A stretch of 64,000 nt of DNA from Beijerinckiaceae bacterium (GTDB lineage: Bacteria; Pseudomonadota; Alphaproteobacteria; Rhizobiales; Beijerinckiaceae). Positions 34,830-42,035 of this stretch are shown here, one piece after another. The stretch is taken from assembly GCA_027531565.1 (NCBI GenBank), contig JAPZSB010000009.1, positions 1 to 64,000 on the forward strand, in the 5' to 3' direction. Under the pieces are notes generated by a model. It had not been told where the DNA came from. It worked only from the letters and a program-made list of their open reading frames with translations, and searched no databases. The position numbers and the translations under genes are program-made. The number at the start of each line of letters is the position of its first letter. Position 1 is the stretch's first letter.

Positions 34830-34938
34830 CTGGAAGGCCGTCAAATCAACGGAAGGTCCAACCGTTACCGCGTCAGACGGCTCAGGCTCGAGGCATCGCG
34901 GGTTCGTCAGCCCGAATGACTCCCGGATGGAGGCAAGG

Positions 34939-35592
34939 ATGATCGATGTGATCAAGGCGCCGGCCACGATGGAGCATCCGGTCGAGCTCGAACTATGCCA
35001 GCCGAGCGCGCAGAAGGAGCCTGCCCTGAGCGTGATCATCCCGCTGGCCAGCGGAGAAATACGTCCTGTTCGGCTGCTCGACGGCTTGCCGCAAGACTTC
35101 GAGGTCATCCTGGCCCGGGGCGGAACACGCGCCTCCAGCATGAACCGTGCAGCGGCGAAGGCTTCCGGGAATTATCTCTGGTTCGTCCACGCGGATACCA
35201 TCCTGCCACCGAATGCGATCGAGGCGCTTCAGGCCTGCCTGAAAGATGCGGAGGCCATCTACTATTTTGACCTCCGTTTTGACGGTAGCTCCCTCATGCG
35301 CCTTACCGAGCTGGGTGTGCATATCCGGTCCCGCTGCTTCGGAATCCCGTTCGGTGATCAGGCCCTGTGCGTTTCACGCGAGGCATTCTCGCGCCTGGGC
35401 GGCTATGATGAGAGCGCATCTGCCGGTGAGGATCATCTCCTGGTTCAGAAGGCGCATCGCCTCGGGCTTCCGGTTCTCCCGGTCGGCGCGACGGTCCTCA
35501 CCAGCGCCCGGAAATACGCGCGGAACGGCTGGTTCCGAACGACATGGCAACACCTCCGCCTGACGGTCAGCCAGGCGCTCCTTCACCGGTGA
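34939..35592 (+). CDS. TIGR04283-like glycosyltransferase (arsenosugar cluster type)
   Basis: A 217-residue GT2-type protein. SVIIPLASGEI opens the fold, GTRASSMNRAAAKASGNYLWFVHADTILPPNAI contains the nucleotide-binding loop and the HADT metal motif, FGDQALCVSREAFSRLGGYDE and AGEDHLLVQKAHRLG follow, and TSARKYARNGWFRTTW is the C-terminal hallmark of TIGR04283. The family is named for its association with arsenosugar biosynthesis. GGAGG lies 5 bp before the ATG. It has its own ECF-type promoter 110 bp upstream and converges on the phosphoesterase gene 8 bp away. Confidence 0.85.
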   Translation: MIDVIKAPATMEHPVELELCQPSAQKEPALSVIIPLASGEIRPVRLLDGLPQDFEVILARGGTRASSMNRAAAKASGNYLWFVHADTILPPNAIEALQACLKDAEAIYYFDLRFDGSSLMRLTELGVHIRSRCFGIPFGDQALCVSREAFSRLGGYDESASAGEDHLLVQKAHRLGLPVLPVGATVLTSARKYARNGWFRTTWQHLRLTVSQALLHR

Positions 35593-35600
35593 ACGCATGA

Positions 35601-36461
35601 TCAGGCCGCAGCTTCGGCCTGCGAGACACGGTCTTTGCCGGAGCCGGACCAAACGAAACCTGTCTCCTTGATCGGCTTGCCGGCTGCCATCCGTTCGCGC
35701 GCGGTCAACACGTCGAGGCTGGGCCAAAGTCCGGTGGCCAGAGCCTCGCGATAGCAGGCCGGCAGCCCCGCGCGCGCCATCGCGGCCTGTGCCCCGGCAA
35801 CATCGTAGGTGAGTGCGCGATGCTCGATCCTCAGCCCCGCCGGTTCCGGGATGAGCAGGCTGAACCAGACCCGTGCGGTGCCGTCATTGGCCGGCATCCC
35901 GATCACGCCGGGGTTGTGCCAGAGGCGATGATCGATCCGATCGGTGAACGGCAGCCCGGAATGCCCACCGATCACGCCATCGCAACCGATCTCATCAAGG
36001 CTGGCTCGTTTTTCCGGCTCCGGCGTCCCCGAGAAGACAAACGCATTGATGGAATTCGCCGAGCCATGGATGGCCGCAAGCTGGCGTCCGCCAATCTCCA
36101 GGTCAACTCGGCGCGGCAGGCCGGCAAGCCACAGGCGCTGGTCAGGGCGTACAACGCTGTTCGCATAGGAATACCAATCGGCAGACAGGCGTGCACAGGC
36201 GCTGTCCGGCTCGAAGCCGCACCCACAATCCGAAGCGCCAGACCCGAGCTGCTCGTCGCAGTTTCCCATGACAACCGCGATCCCGGCCTCACGGATCCGG
36301 TCGATGGTTGCGACCGGGTCACCGCAATAGGCAACAAGGTCACCAGTACACAGCATCCGCTCCGACGGGATCCCGAGCCGTTTTGCCTCGGCCAGCAGAG
36401 CCTCCGTCGCCTGAAGATTGCTGTAGGGACCGCCAAAAAGCAGCCAAGCCTTGTCGTTCAT
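35601..36461 (-). CDS. Calcineurin-like metallophosphoesterase
   Basis: A 286-residue cytoplasmic phosphoesterase. LLFGGPYSNLQATEALL replaces the usual D-x-H opening of the family with G-G-P-Y-S-N, while the other motifs remain: CTGDLVAYCGDP (GD), MGNCDEQL (GN[HC]D/E), AIHGSANSIN (H), and GGHSGLPFTDRI (GHS/GHT-x). The missing first Asp-x-His pair may alter metal binding, so reduced or changed activity is possible. A cluster GASDCGCGFEPDSAC adds four Cys. Start 36461 has AAGGTG upstream. Its promoter shares a palindromic -35 with the phnD gene on the other strand. Confidence 0.78.
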   Translation of the reverse strand: MNDKAWLLFGGPYSNLQATEALLAEAKRLGIPSERMLCTGDLVAYCGDPVATIDRIREAGIAVVMGNCDEQLGSGASDCGCGFEPDSACARLSADWYSYANSVVRPDQRLWLAGLPRRVDLEIGGRQLAAIHGSANSINAFVFSGTPEPEKRASLDEIGCDGVIGGHSGLPFTDRIDHRLWHNPGVIGMPANDGTARVWFSLLIPEPAGLRIEHRALTYDVAGAQAAMARAGLPACYREALATGLWPSLDVLTARERMAAGKPIKETGFVWSGSGKDRVSQAEAAA

Positions 36462-36487
36462 GAGAGCACCTTTTCTGTTCCCCCCTG

Positions 36488-36515
36488 TTTTCGCAGGCAC
36501 CCGCTGTAACGTTAC
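36488..36515 (-). promoter_or_regulatory. ECF-type promoter of the phosphoesterase gene (bidirectional pair)
   Basis: On the minus strand: GTAACG (36515-36510), 16 bp, CGAAAA (36493-36488). Its -35 overlaps the plus-strand promoter's -35 through the palindrome GTAACGTTAC (36506-36515). The predicted leader to ATG 36461 is about 20 nt. Confidence 0.65.
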
Positions 36516-36533
36516 CGATCGGCGGACCGAAAT
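36506..36533 (+). promoter_or_regulatory. ECF-type promoter of the second phnDEC operon (bidirectional pair)
   Basis: GTAACG (36506-36511), 16 bp, CGAAAT (36528-36533). The -35 shares the palindrome GTAACGTTAC with the opposite promoter, so only one direction can probably be occupied at a time. Transcription would begin near 36540, 69 nt before the binding-protein gene. Confidence 0.65.
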
Positions 36534-36608
36534 CTCGCATATGGCGATCCTGGCCTAGCAAGGATCGCGTCATTCACTTCAAAGCACCGGGCAAGCGGGA
36601 GCCATGTC

Positions 36609-37472
36609 ATGTTGAGCCGACGATCCCTGATTCTGACATGCGGCGGTTTTCTGGCGACGCCGGCGATCCTGCGGGCGCAGGAAGCTCGCTTGCGTTTTGC
36701 GGTTGGCCCTTTCCAGCCAACGCCGTCAGACACGAGGAAGGCCTTCGAGCCGTTCTTCAAGTATCTCGCGGATCGTCTCGGTCGACCGTATGACCTCGTG
36801 GTCACCAATGATTGGGCCGGGATTGCTATCGCGCTTGCCAACGGGCAGGCCGATCTCGCCTGGATGGGCCCGTGGGGGTATGTGCTGGCCCATCATCACG
36901 GCGGCGCTCAGGCAATCGCGACTGTCAAATATGATGGTCGCCCGTACTACCACGCCATTATCCTCGCCCGTCCCGGCCTGACAATCCCATCATGGCCCGA
37001 GGGCGCAAAGGGAATGCGGATCTCCTTCGCCGATGTCGGCTCGACGTCCGGCTGGCTGATTCCGACCCATTATTTCCGGCAGCGGGGAATCGATCCGAAG
37101 ACATTCTTTCAGTATCGCGACGGCGCGTCCCATCCAGCCAATGTCACTGCGGTCGCCAACGGGCAGGTGGACCTCGCAACCGACTTTGACCGCAATTTCA
37201 ACAGCATGGCGGATCGCGGCCTCGTCAAGCGCGAGGAGGTCAGGATTGTCTGGACGTCCGATCCGCTGCCGAATGACCCGCTTGTTGTCCGCCAGGGTTT
37301 CGATCCCGCCATCACTGCGCGCATCCAGGACATCGCCGCCGCGATCTCCGAGGACGATGCCCGAACCATCATGCCCACCCGCTATACGGGCTGGATCAAG
37401 GCCGGCCACAGTGCCTATGCCCCCATCGAAGCAGCCGGATTGGCCGTCGGTCGCTTGCAGCCCAAGGCCTGA
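36609..37472 (+). CDS. PhnD-family periplasmic binding protein (second Phn-type system)
   Basis: A 287-residue PhnD-type solute-binding protein with a signal peptide (RRSLILTCGGFLATPAILRAQ). LANGQADLAWMGPWGYVLAHH and ISFADVGSTSGWLIP, with the anion-binding S-T-S loop, are PhnD features, but the sequence is far from the PhnD at 19338, and NDPLVVRQGFDPAI is distinctive. PhnD relatives also bind phosphite, or arsenite in the AioX branch. Because this operon is driven by the ECF-type promoter and has no PHO box, its ligand is probably the cluster's precursor or signal rather than a phosphate-starvation nutrient. Confidence 0.85.
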   Translation: MLSRRSLILTCGGFLATPAILRAQEARLRFAVGPFQPTPSDTRKAFEPFFKYLADRLGRPYDLVVTNDWAGIAIALANGQADLAWMGPWGYVLAHHHGGAQAIATVKYDGRPYYHAIILARPGLTIPSWPEGAKGMRISFADVGSTSGWLIPTHYFRQRGIDPKTFFQYRDGASHPANVTAVANGQVDLATDFDRNFNSMADRGLVKREEVRIVWTSDPLPNDPLVVRQGFDPAITARIQDIAAAISEDDARTIMPTRYTGWIKAGHSAYAPIEAAGLAVGRLQPKA

Positions 37473-37507
37473 GGGCCGCGGTAACCGATCAGATCGAGGA
37501 CGTGGCC

Positions 37508-38323
37508 ATGGATCAGCCCCGCGATGGCAATCGCCTTGGATGTCACGGGGCTCAGGAACACGGCTCCCGCCGGCAACGAGCATTCCTTCCGCTGCTTGTT
37601 CTCGGCATCGCATTCTACCTTCTTTGCCTTCACGTCTCGGAAGTCAGTCTTTCACGACTGCTTGAAGGGCTCCCGCGCCTCTGGACATGGCTGGTTCGGT
37701 CCTGGCCGCCCGACCTGAGCGAACTGGACATCCTCATTCGCCGTGGCCTTGAGACGGTGGCCATGGCCACAATCGGCGTTTCTTTCGGTGCGATCATCGC
37801 CGCGCCGATCTGTCTGCTGTCGGCCAGGAACATCGGCGTATCGCCAATCGTTGCCCTTCCTGCGCGCTGGCTCCTGAATGCCCTGCGCGGGATCGATTCC
37901 TTCGTCTTTGCCCTGATCTTCGTCGCGGCGGTCGGCCTGGGCCCCTTCGCCGGGGTTCTTGGCATTGCGGTCCATACCGCAGGATCGATCGCCAAACTCT
38001 GGGCAGAGGCCATCGAAACAGCCGAAATCGGCCCCGTCGAAGCGGCACGGATGAGCGGGGCTGGCCGCCTCGAGGTATTCCTTCACGCCCAGTTGCCGGA
38101 TGTCCTGCCCCAGCTTGCCTCGATCCTGCTCTACATGTGGGAGTTCAATGTGCGGGCCTCGACCGTTCTTGGCATCGTCGGGGCCGGTGGCATCGGGCAG
38201 GAACTCAAGAACAGTGTCGATCTGCTGCTGTTTGATCGTGTGCTGACGATCCTGCTTGTCATTCTGGTGATGGTGACCCTTATCGATCAGCTGAGCGCCT
38301 GGCTGCGGCGGAGGCTTTCATGA
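37508..38323 (+). CDS. PhnE-family ABC permease (second Phn-type system)
   Basis: A 271-residue permease with six transmembrane segments. LLNALRGIDSFVFALIFVAAVGLGPFAGVLGIAVHTAGSI is the PhnE core and EAARMSGAGRLEVFL the ATPase-coupling loop. GAGGIGQELK near the end is conserved in the family. The ATG at 37508 has GAGGA at 37496-37500, better spaced than the GTG at 37502. Stop overlaps the following ATPase gene (ATGA). A polar 25-residue N-terminal tail precedes the first helix. Confidence 0.88.
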   Translation: MDQPRDGNRLGCHGAQEHGSRRQRAFLPLLVLGIAFYLLCLHVSEVSLSRLLEGLPRLWTWLVRSWPPDLSELDILIRRGLETVAMATIGVSFGAIIAAPICLLSARNIGVSPIVALPARWLLNALRGIDSFVFALIFVAAVGLGPFAGVLGIAVHTAGSIAKLWAEAIETAEIGPVEAARMSGAGRLEVFLHAQLPDVLPQLASILLYMWEFNVRASTVLGIVGAGGIGQELKNSVDLLLFDRVLTILLVILVMVTLIDQLSAWLRRRLS

Positions 38324-39033
38324 CGCCGGTTCTTTCCGTTGACGGCCTTACGAAACGCTTCGGTGGGCTAAACGCCCTCGACAATGTCTCACTTGAAGTC
38401 GCGGCCGGCGAATTTGTGGCCGTGCTGGGGCCCAGTGGCTCGGGGAAGTCCACGCTCTTCCGGTGCATCACAAGATTGACCGAGCCGGATGCCGGTTCGA
38501 TCGAAATCGATCGCGTTGCCTTCGAGTCCCTCAAAGGCCGAGCACTCCGGAAAGCCCGCGGCCGGATCGGCGTTGTCTTCCAGCAGTTCAACCTCGTCCG
38601 ACGGAAAACGGCCCTGGCCAATGTCATGACCGGAGCCTTGCCGCGTCTCCCGCTCTGGCGCATCGCTTCGGGATTCTACCCCGAAAACCTCGCGGCAAGA
38701 GCCGGGACAGCGCTCGCGTCGGTGGGCCTTGCGAGCCAGAGGGACCAGCGCGCCGATACCTTGTCCGGCGGCCAGCAGCAGCGCGTCGCCATCGCGCGGG
38801 CCCTCATGCAGGAAAGCCGCGTCCTCCTCGCGGACGAACCAGTCGCCAGCCTTGATCCGCAAACCGCGCGTATGGTTCTGGGGATGATGCGCGAAATGGC
38901 AAAGTCAAAGGGACTGGCCATCCTCTGCACGTTGCATCAGCCGGAACTCGCCGCCGAATTTGCCGACCGCATCCTGCTGATGCAGTCGGGGCGGCTAAGG
39001 GCATTCGACGCGGCAGAACAGGCCGTGCCATGA
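38320..39033 (+). CDS. PhnC-family ABC ATPase (second Phn-type system)
   Basis: A 237-residue ABC ATPase. Walker [12 protein letters not shown], signature LSGGQQQRVAIARALMQ, Walker B VLLADEPVASLD and CTLHQPELAAEFADRI are intact; VVFQQFNLVRRKTALANVMTGAL is typical of PhnC. It is translationally coupled to the permease gene and is the last gene of the unit, converging on the radical SAM gene 28 bp away. Confidence 0.88.
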   Translation: MTPVLSVDGLTKRFGGLNALDNVSLEVAAGEFVAVLGPSGSGKSTLFRCITRLTEPDAGSIEIDRVAFESLKGRALRKARGRIGVVFQQFNLVRRKTALANVMTGALPRLPLWRIASGFYPENLAARAGTALASVGLASQRDQRADTLSGGQQQRVAIARALMQESRVLLADEPVASLDPQTARMVLGMMREMAKSKGLAILCTLHQPELAAEFADRILLMQSGRLRAFDAAEQAVP

Positions 39034-39061
39034 CAGGGATGATCCCCGATCATGCACAAAA

Positions 39062-40009
39062 TCAGCCCTTGGTGGCACCACAGGCTGCGCCACCGAGGAC
39101 GCAGAAGGTCGCGCAATAGCGGTGGTTCAGGGCGACGGGCGCGCTCGCCTCGGCAAGGGTGTGCCCCAGTTCAAAACGGGCATCATAGGCAATCAGCGTG
39201 CAGGCCAGGACCGAGGGGTGATCCGCACCCTTCCGGCGAACGACCATCCGCGATGTGGCGCACATCACATCCTCCGGGCTCTTGTGCAGAATGCTCCAGC
39301 AGGCCTCGGTGATTTCGGGCGGGTCGGCATCGGGCAGCATTTCCGGGAAAATGACAAGCTGGACAGGATCATCACAGTCAATGCTGATCCCCTCTTGCGC
39401 AAACAGGGTTCGATAGCCGGCGCGGGCGACTTCGTCCGGTTCAGCCCCCAGACGCCGACCCGCAATTTCGACCTGGAATCCCTCGCGCGACAGGAATCGG
39501 AGCCCGTCCATCGCTTTCCGGAACGAGCCCGTGCCCCGCTCGAGATCATGAATTTCGGCCCGGTGATCATCCAGGGAAACCCGAAACCGGATCAGCCCGC
39601 CATGCGCCTCGCGGATCTGTTTCAAAGCCTTCTGATAGCGCATCATCGGCCGCATCGCATTGGTGAGGACGAGAACCTCGAAGCCGCGATTGAGGGTCTC
39701 CTCGAGGATCGCGATCATCTCACGGTTCATGAAAGGTTCGCCGCCCGTGAAACCGATCATCTTGACGGGCAGGTTCCCGGTGCGGATCTCGTCCAGATAG
39801 CTCCGCACATCGGCAAGGGACAGATAGACCAGTCGGTCGTTTTTCGGCGAGCTCTCGATGTAGCAGTTCTGGCAGGTAATGTTGCACAAGGTGCCGGTGT
39901 TGAACCAAAGCGTTTCCAGGGCCTTGAGGCCAACCTGCGCCCGGCGCTCGCCCCTTGCCGTCAGGACGGGATCAACAAATTTGGTTCGGCCGAGCGTTCC
40001 AAGGTCCAT
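39062..40009 (-). CDS. Radical SAM enzyme with extra C-terminal cysteines
   Basis: A 315-residue radical SAM protein. The cluster motif CNITCQNC holds Cys42, Cys46 and Cys49 (CxxxCxxC); GFTGGEPFMNREM is the GGE SAM-binding motif, and RFRVSLDDH and LVLTNAMRP support the TIM-barrel. The C-terminus adds Cys299, Cys303 and Cys310 (HRYCATFC, GGAACG) and a Cys at VMCATS, probably ligands of an auxiliary cluster. It is not a recognisable ArsS, whose sequence pattern differs, though it may fill a similar role. Its own ECF-type promoter lies 39 bp upstream. Function unknown. Confidence 0.8.
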   Translation of the reverse strand: MDLGTLGRTKFVDPVLTARGERRAQVGLKALETLWFNTGTLCNITCQNCYIESSPKNDRLVYLSLADVRSYLDEIRTGNLPVKMIGFTGGEPFMNREMIAILEETLNRGFEVLVLTNAMRPMMRYQKALKQIREAHGGLIRFRVSLDDHRAEIHDLERGTGSFRKAMDGLRFLSREGFQVEIAGRRLGAEPDEVARAGYRTLFAQEGISIDCDDPVQLVIFPEMLPDADPPEITEACWSILHKSPEDVMCATSRMVVRRKGADHPSVLACTLIAYDARFELGHTLAEASAPVALNHRYCATFCVLGGAACGATKG

Positions 40010-40047
40010 GGCATCACTTCCAGAGTGCTGAGAGGTCTACATGGGTC

Positions 40048-40075
40048 ATTTCGATGCTCGTGGCCAGTTCGTTAC
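40048..40075 (-). promoter_or_regulatory. ECF-type promoter of the radical SAM gene
   Basis: On the minus strand: GTAACG (40075-40070), 16 bp, CGAAAT (40053-40048), identical in -10 to the plus-strand promoter at 36506. Transcription would start near 40041, about 32 nt before the ATG. Confidence 0.65.
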
Positions 40076-40204
40076 ATTGGCTCCTTGCGCTGGCTGATTC
40101 CTTGGCATCAGACATCTCGGCTTTCTGCCGGCCGACAGGTTTGCGGTTCGTCCGGCAGGGCCACCGCTCGAGGTGGCCCCAGGCCGCCCTTGTCAGGCCT
40201 CTCC

Positions 40205-40618
40205 CTATGCGTCAGCCAAAGTCGTGGTGTTGCTCTTGCGCAGACCAATCCACTGCGCCTGGGCGAAGCCTGCAACCACAAGGGCCTGCGCGATGACGAA
40301 GGCGGTGCCGAGGGGCGTGGGCGACAACCAGCCCCCCAGCAAAGCAAGGAGGCTTTCAACCGCCCATATCGAATTGGCGATGATGATCGCCCAGATCACG
40401 CCCTTCGACATGGCGGCGCGCATGCCGACATAACCCACGAAGGCTGCATAGGCGAGCAGGAAGAGACCCGTGTAGTGCATCAGCGGCACTGGCAGGCCGA
40501 GAACGCTGGTCAGGTAGCCTGCTCCGCCCGAAAGGAGCAAGCCGGTTCCGCCACTGGCTATGGCGTCACCGACCAAGGCAAGCCGCAAGAATGGCGAAGG
40601 AGTCATGAAAGTGGGCAT
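40205..40618 (-). CDS. Four-helix membrane protein, unknown function
   Basis: A 137-residue hydrophobic protein with four predicted transmembrane segments (about residues 12-32, 45-67, 70-92 and 103-125) and short loops. No catalytic motif is visible. It is divergent from an XRE regulator with a ligand-binding domain, a pair arrangement that suggests the regulator controls it. It lies outside the ECF-type promoter set. Confidence 0.65.
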   Translation of the reverse strand: MPTFMTPSPFLRLALVGDAIASGGTGLLLSGGAGYLTSVLGLPVPLMHYTGLFLLAYAAFVGYVGMRAAMSKGVIWAIIIANSIWAVESLLALLGGWLSPTPLGTAFVIAQALVVAGFAQAQWIGLRKSNTTTLADA

Positions 40619-40728
40619 CAGCCTCTCCTGTGCTGGATCGATGGACAGGACGATGCGCGTTTTGGCAATGCCCGTCGATTAAGCCGGAGGTAATTGGACA
40701 GTCGCTCCTGCCGATCTATGCTGCCATC

Positions 40729-41556
40729 ATGAATGCGTCGATCGCTGCTGCCGAACAGACCATCGGCAAACATGTCCGCAACTGGCGTCAGCGCCGCCGG
40801 CTGAGCCAGCTTGCATTCGCGCTCGATGTGAATATCAGCCAGAAGCATCTGAGTTTTATCGAAAGCGGCAGGTCTTCCCCCAGCCGCGAGATGGTGCTGC
40901 GCCTCGCAGAACACCTGAAGGTTCCACTCAGGGAGCGCAACGTGATGCTGCTCGCGGCGGGCTATGCGCCGATCTTTCCGGAGCGCCTGCTGGATGATCC
41001 GGCTCTTAGGGCAGCGCGGACGGCCATCGATCTCGTCCTGAAGGCCCACGAGCCGTTTCCGGCAATCGCTATCGACAGGCACTGGACACTCGTGGCCTCC
41101 AATGCCGTTGTTCCTGCCCTGCTCGAACTGATTGAGGACAAAACCCTCCTCAATCCGCCCGTCAACGTGCTTCGGCTGAGCGTCGCTCCAGGAGGCCTGG
41201 CCCCGCATATTGTCAATTTTCCGGAATGGCGGGCGCATCTGCTTGCGCGCCTGCGCCATCAGATCGATGTCACAGCTGACCAGAAGCTGGAGTTGCTGCT
41301 CGAAGACTTGCAGTCCTACCCTCTACCGGTCAGCCCGGCGATCGAAAGCGCGCCCACCTCTGAACTTGCCAACATCGTGGTGCCCTTCTGTTTGAACACC
41401 CCTGGAGGCATCATGTCGTTCCTGTCGACCACAACCGTCTTCGGCACACCTGTGGACGTCACGCTCTCGGAACTCGCTCTGGAGGTATTCTTTCCGGCAG
41501 ACAAATCGACAGCCGAAGCGTTGCACGCCATCATGGCGGATCGGGCGACGCCATAG
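40729..41556 (+). CDS. XRE-family regulator with MmyB-like sensor domain
   Basis: A 275-residue regulator. The helix-turn-helix is at about residues 13-68 (HVRNWRQRRRLSQLAFALDVNISQKHLSFIE, then SRPS-like SSPSREMVLRLAEHL). From about residue 95 follows the MmyB-like PAS-related domain (ALRAARTAIDLVLKAHEPFPAIAIDRHWTLVASN), which in this family binds a small lipophilic ligand. The start at 40729 is where similarity begins; upstream codons of the open frame are unrelated. It probably represses or activates the divergent four-helix membrane protein gene. Confidence 0.88.
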   Translation: MNASIAAAEQTIGKHVRNWRQRRRLSQLAFALDVNISQKHLSFIESGRSSPSREMVLRLAEHLKVPLRERNVMLLAAGYAPIFPERLLDDPALRAARTAIDLVLKAHEPFPAIAIDRHWTLVASNAVVPALLELIEDKTLLNPPVNVLRLSVAPGGLAPHIVNFPEWRAHLLARLRHQIDVTADQKLELLLEDLQSYPLPVSPAIESAPTSELANIVVPFCLNTPGGIMSFLSTTTVFGTPVDVTLSELALEVFFPADKSTAEALHAIMADRATP

Positions 41557-41817
41557 GGTTCAAGACGCACAGGAATGGTTGGTCGTGGATCTTCTGCTTC
41601 GCGTTTCCGAACGACCATATTCGGGGTCGCGAAGCCGGCGATGAAGCTCGGAGCGGTAGACGCCCGCCGAAGCCTGCCTTCGCCATTACAGCACTGGAAC
41701 AGCCGACCATGGCCGTTTATCGAAAGTCAAATGGCTTTCGGCAAACCGAGGGCGGTACATGGCGCGCCAAGGTCCGGCTCATTGAAGGTCGTGGCCGAAC
41801 CGGCCAGTGGAACGGGT
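41557..41817. other. Noncoding stretch, nothing recognised
   Basis: No gene or known element could be supported between the XRE gene and the MITE at 41818. Confidence 0.4.
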
Positions 41818-41999
41818 GGCACTGTCAGATAAAAGATGGGCTTGCGGGCCATCGGATCGGAGTTTTACCTTTTGATTGCCCGTTCGTCAGCGCTTTGCCA
41901 TCTTCTGAGGGGTTTTCCCTCAAAGCGCGGTAGTCTATGCCCAATCGATAGTGATGGGCGCGGCGAAGCGTGGACCGCAGATTGTCCTCTGGCAGTGCC
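41818..41999. mobile_element. 182-bp MITE, second full copy
   Basis: From GGCACTGTCAGA (41818-41829) to TCTGGCAGTGCC (41988-41999), 11 of 12 bases of the ends complementary. It is collinear with the element at 4785-4965 along its whole length with scattered substitutions. It ends 36 bp before the proposed start of the ECF gene. Confidence 0.7.
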
Positions 42000-42035
42000 G
42001 CCACATCGATCTGCACCCTGCTCGGGACATCAACC

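Noticed and set aside
34863-34868. Minus-strand promoter from CGTTAC at 34863
   Set aside because: No CGAA-like element occurs 16 bp downstream and no minus-strand gene begins nearby.
39062-40009. Calling the radical SAM protein ArsS
   Set aside because: The sequence pattern around and after CxxxCxxC does not match the ArsS I recall, and no arsM is present, so only a functional analogy is offered.
39122-40693. 523-residue open frame on the plus strand
   Set aside because: Antisense to the radical SAM and four-helix membrane protein genes, both supported by motifs.
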